In this document: piece by piece, positions 6,532 through 6,575 of the stretch
Numbering within the stretch: position 1 is the stretch's first letter
How the letters are laid out: each line of letters begins with the position of its first letter
Source of the DNA: an uncultured Ruminococcus sp.
GTDB taxonomy: Bacteria > Bacillota > Clostridia > Oscillospirales > Ruminococcaceae
DNA length: 6,575 bases
Assembly (NCBI GenBank): GCA_945867875.1
Contig: CAMBJF010000134.1
Span: forward strand, 1-6,575
Direction of reading: 5' to 3'
The notes under the pieces: model-generated
Database searches by the model: none
What the model saw: the letters and a program-made list of their open reading frames with translations, nothing else
What the model was told of the DNA's origin: nothing
Position numbers and translations under genes: made by a program

Positions 6532-6575
6532 CTGTCTCTTATACACATCTCCGAGCCCACGAGACGCTACGCTAT
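6532..6575 (+). other. Illumina Nextera adapter contamination, not biological
   Basis: CTGTCTCTTATACACATCT (6532-6550) is the 19-bp Tn5 mosaic end used in Nextera libraries. It is followed by CCGAGCCCACGAGAC (6551-6565), the read-2 adapter stem. The next 8 bases, GCTACGCT (6566-6573), equal a standard i7 index (N709), and AT begins the flow-cell arm. The contig therefore ends in untrimmed read-through, and genuine sequence stops at 6531. Confidence 0.98.

Overview
The window looks like Clostridia DNA, most like a gut Ruminococcus/Oscillospiraceae-type genome. This is inferred from moderate-to-low GC, Firmicutes-style AGGAGG ribosome binding sites, near-consensus sigma-A promoters and the gene families present. 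It is the end of an assembled contig: the last 44 bases (6532-6575) are Illumina Nextera adapter, so only 1-6531 is biological.

Layout. Bases 1-416 (minus strand) encode an internal piece of the giant SNF2-type helicase / N6-DNA-methylase protein carried by integrative conjugative elements (ICEs). It continues off the left edge, and its upstream part is missing at a sharp break near 405-416. Right at the break lies a perfect 16-bp inverted repeat (407-447), followed by the stop codon of a 547-aa large serine recombinase (454-2097, minus). A short divergent control region (2098-2262) follows. It has two back-to-back sigma-A promoters, each with 17-bp spacing, flanking a perfect 18-bp palindrome (2173-2190). 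Rightward of it is a 766-aa STAND/NB-ARC-like NTPase with C-terminal TPRs (2263-4563, plus). Converging on it, with a 13-bp overlap of the 3' ends, is a 527-aa MOBP-type relaxase (4551-6134, minus, TTG start). The relaxase is coupled one base downstream of a 110-aa MobC-like relaxosome protein (6136-6465, minus). A short hairpin upstream of mobC (6485-6504) is a candidate oriT component.

Interpretation. Recombinase, relaxase and MobC, with no type IV secretion or coupling-protein gene visible, fit an integrative and mobilizable element (IME). The IME appears to be inserted in the helicase gene of a resident ICE, so it is a nested element that could use the ICE's conjugation machinery. The recombinase would excise and insert it; MobC and the relaxase would nick and lead the DNA in transfer. 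The STAND protein is the unexplained part. It could be a regulator, since it has an HTH-like N-terminus and an operator-like palindrome beside its promoter, or a defence/competition cargo protein. The far end of the element and the 5' half of the helicase gene lie beyond the contig end. No tRNA, rRNA, CRISPR array or IS transposase was seen.
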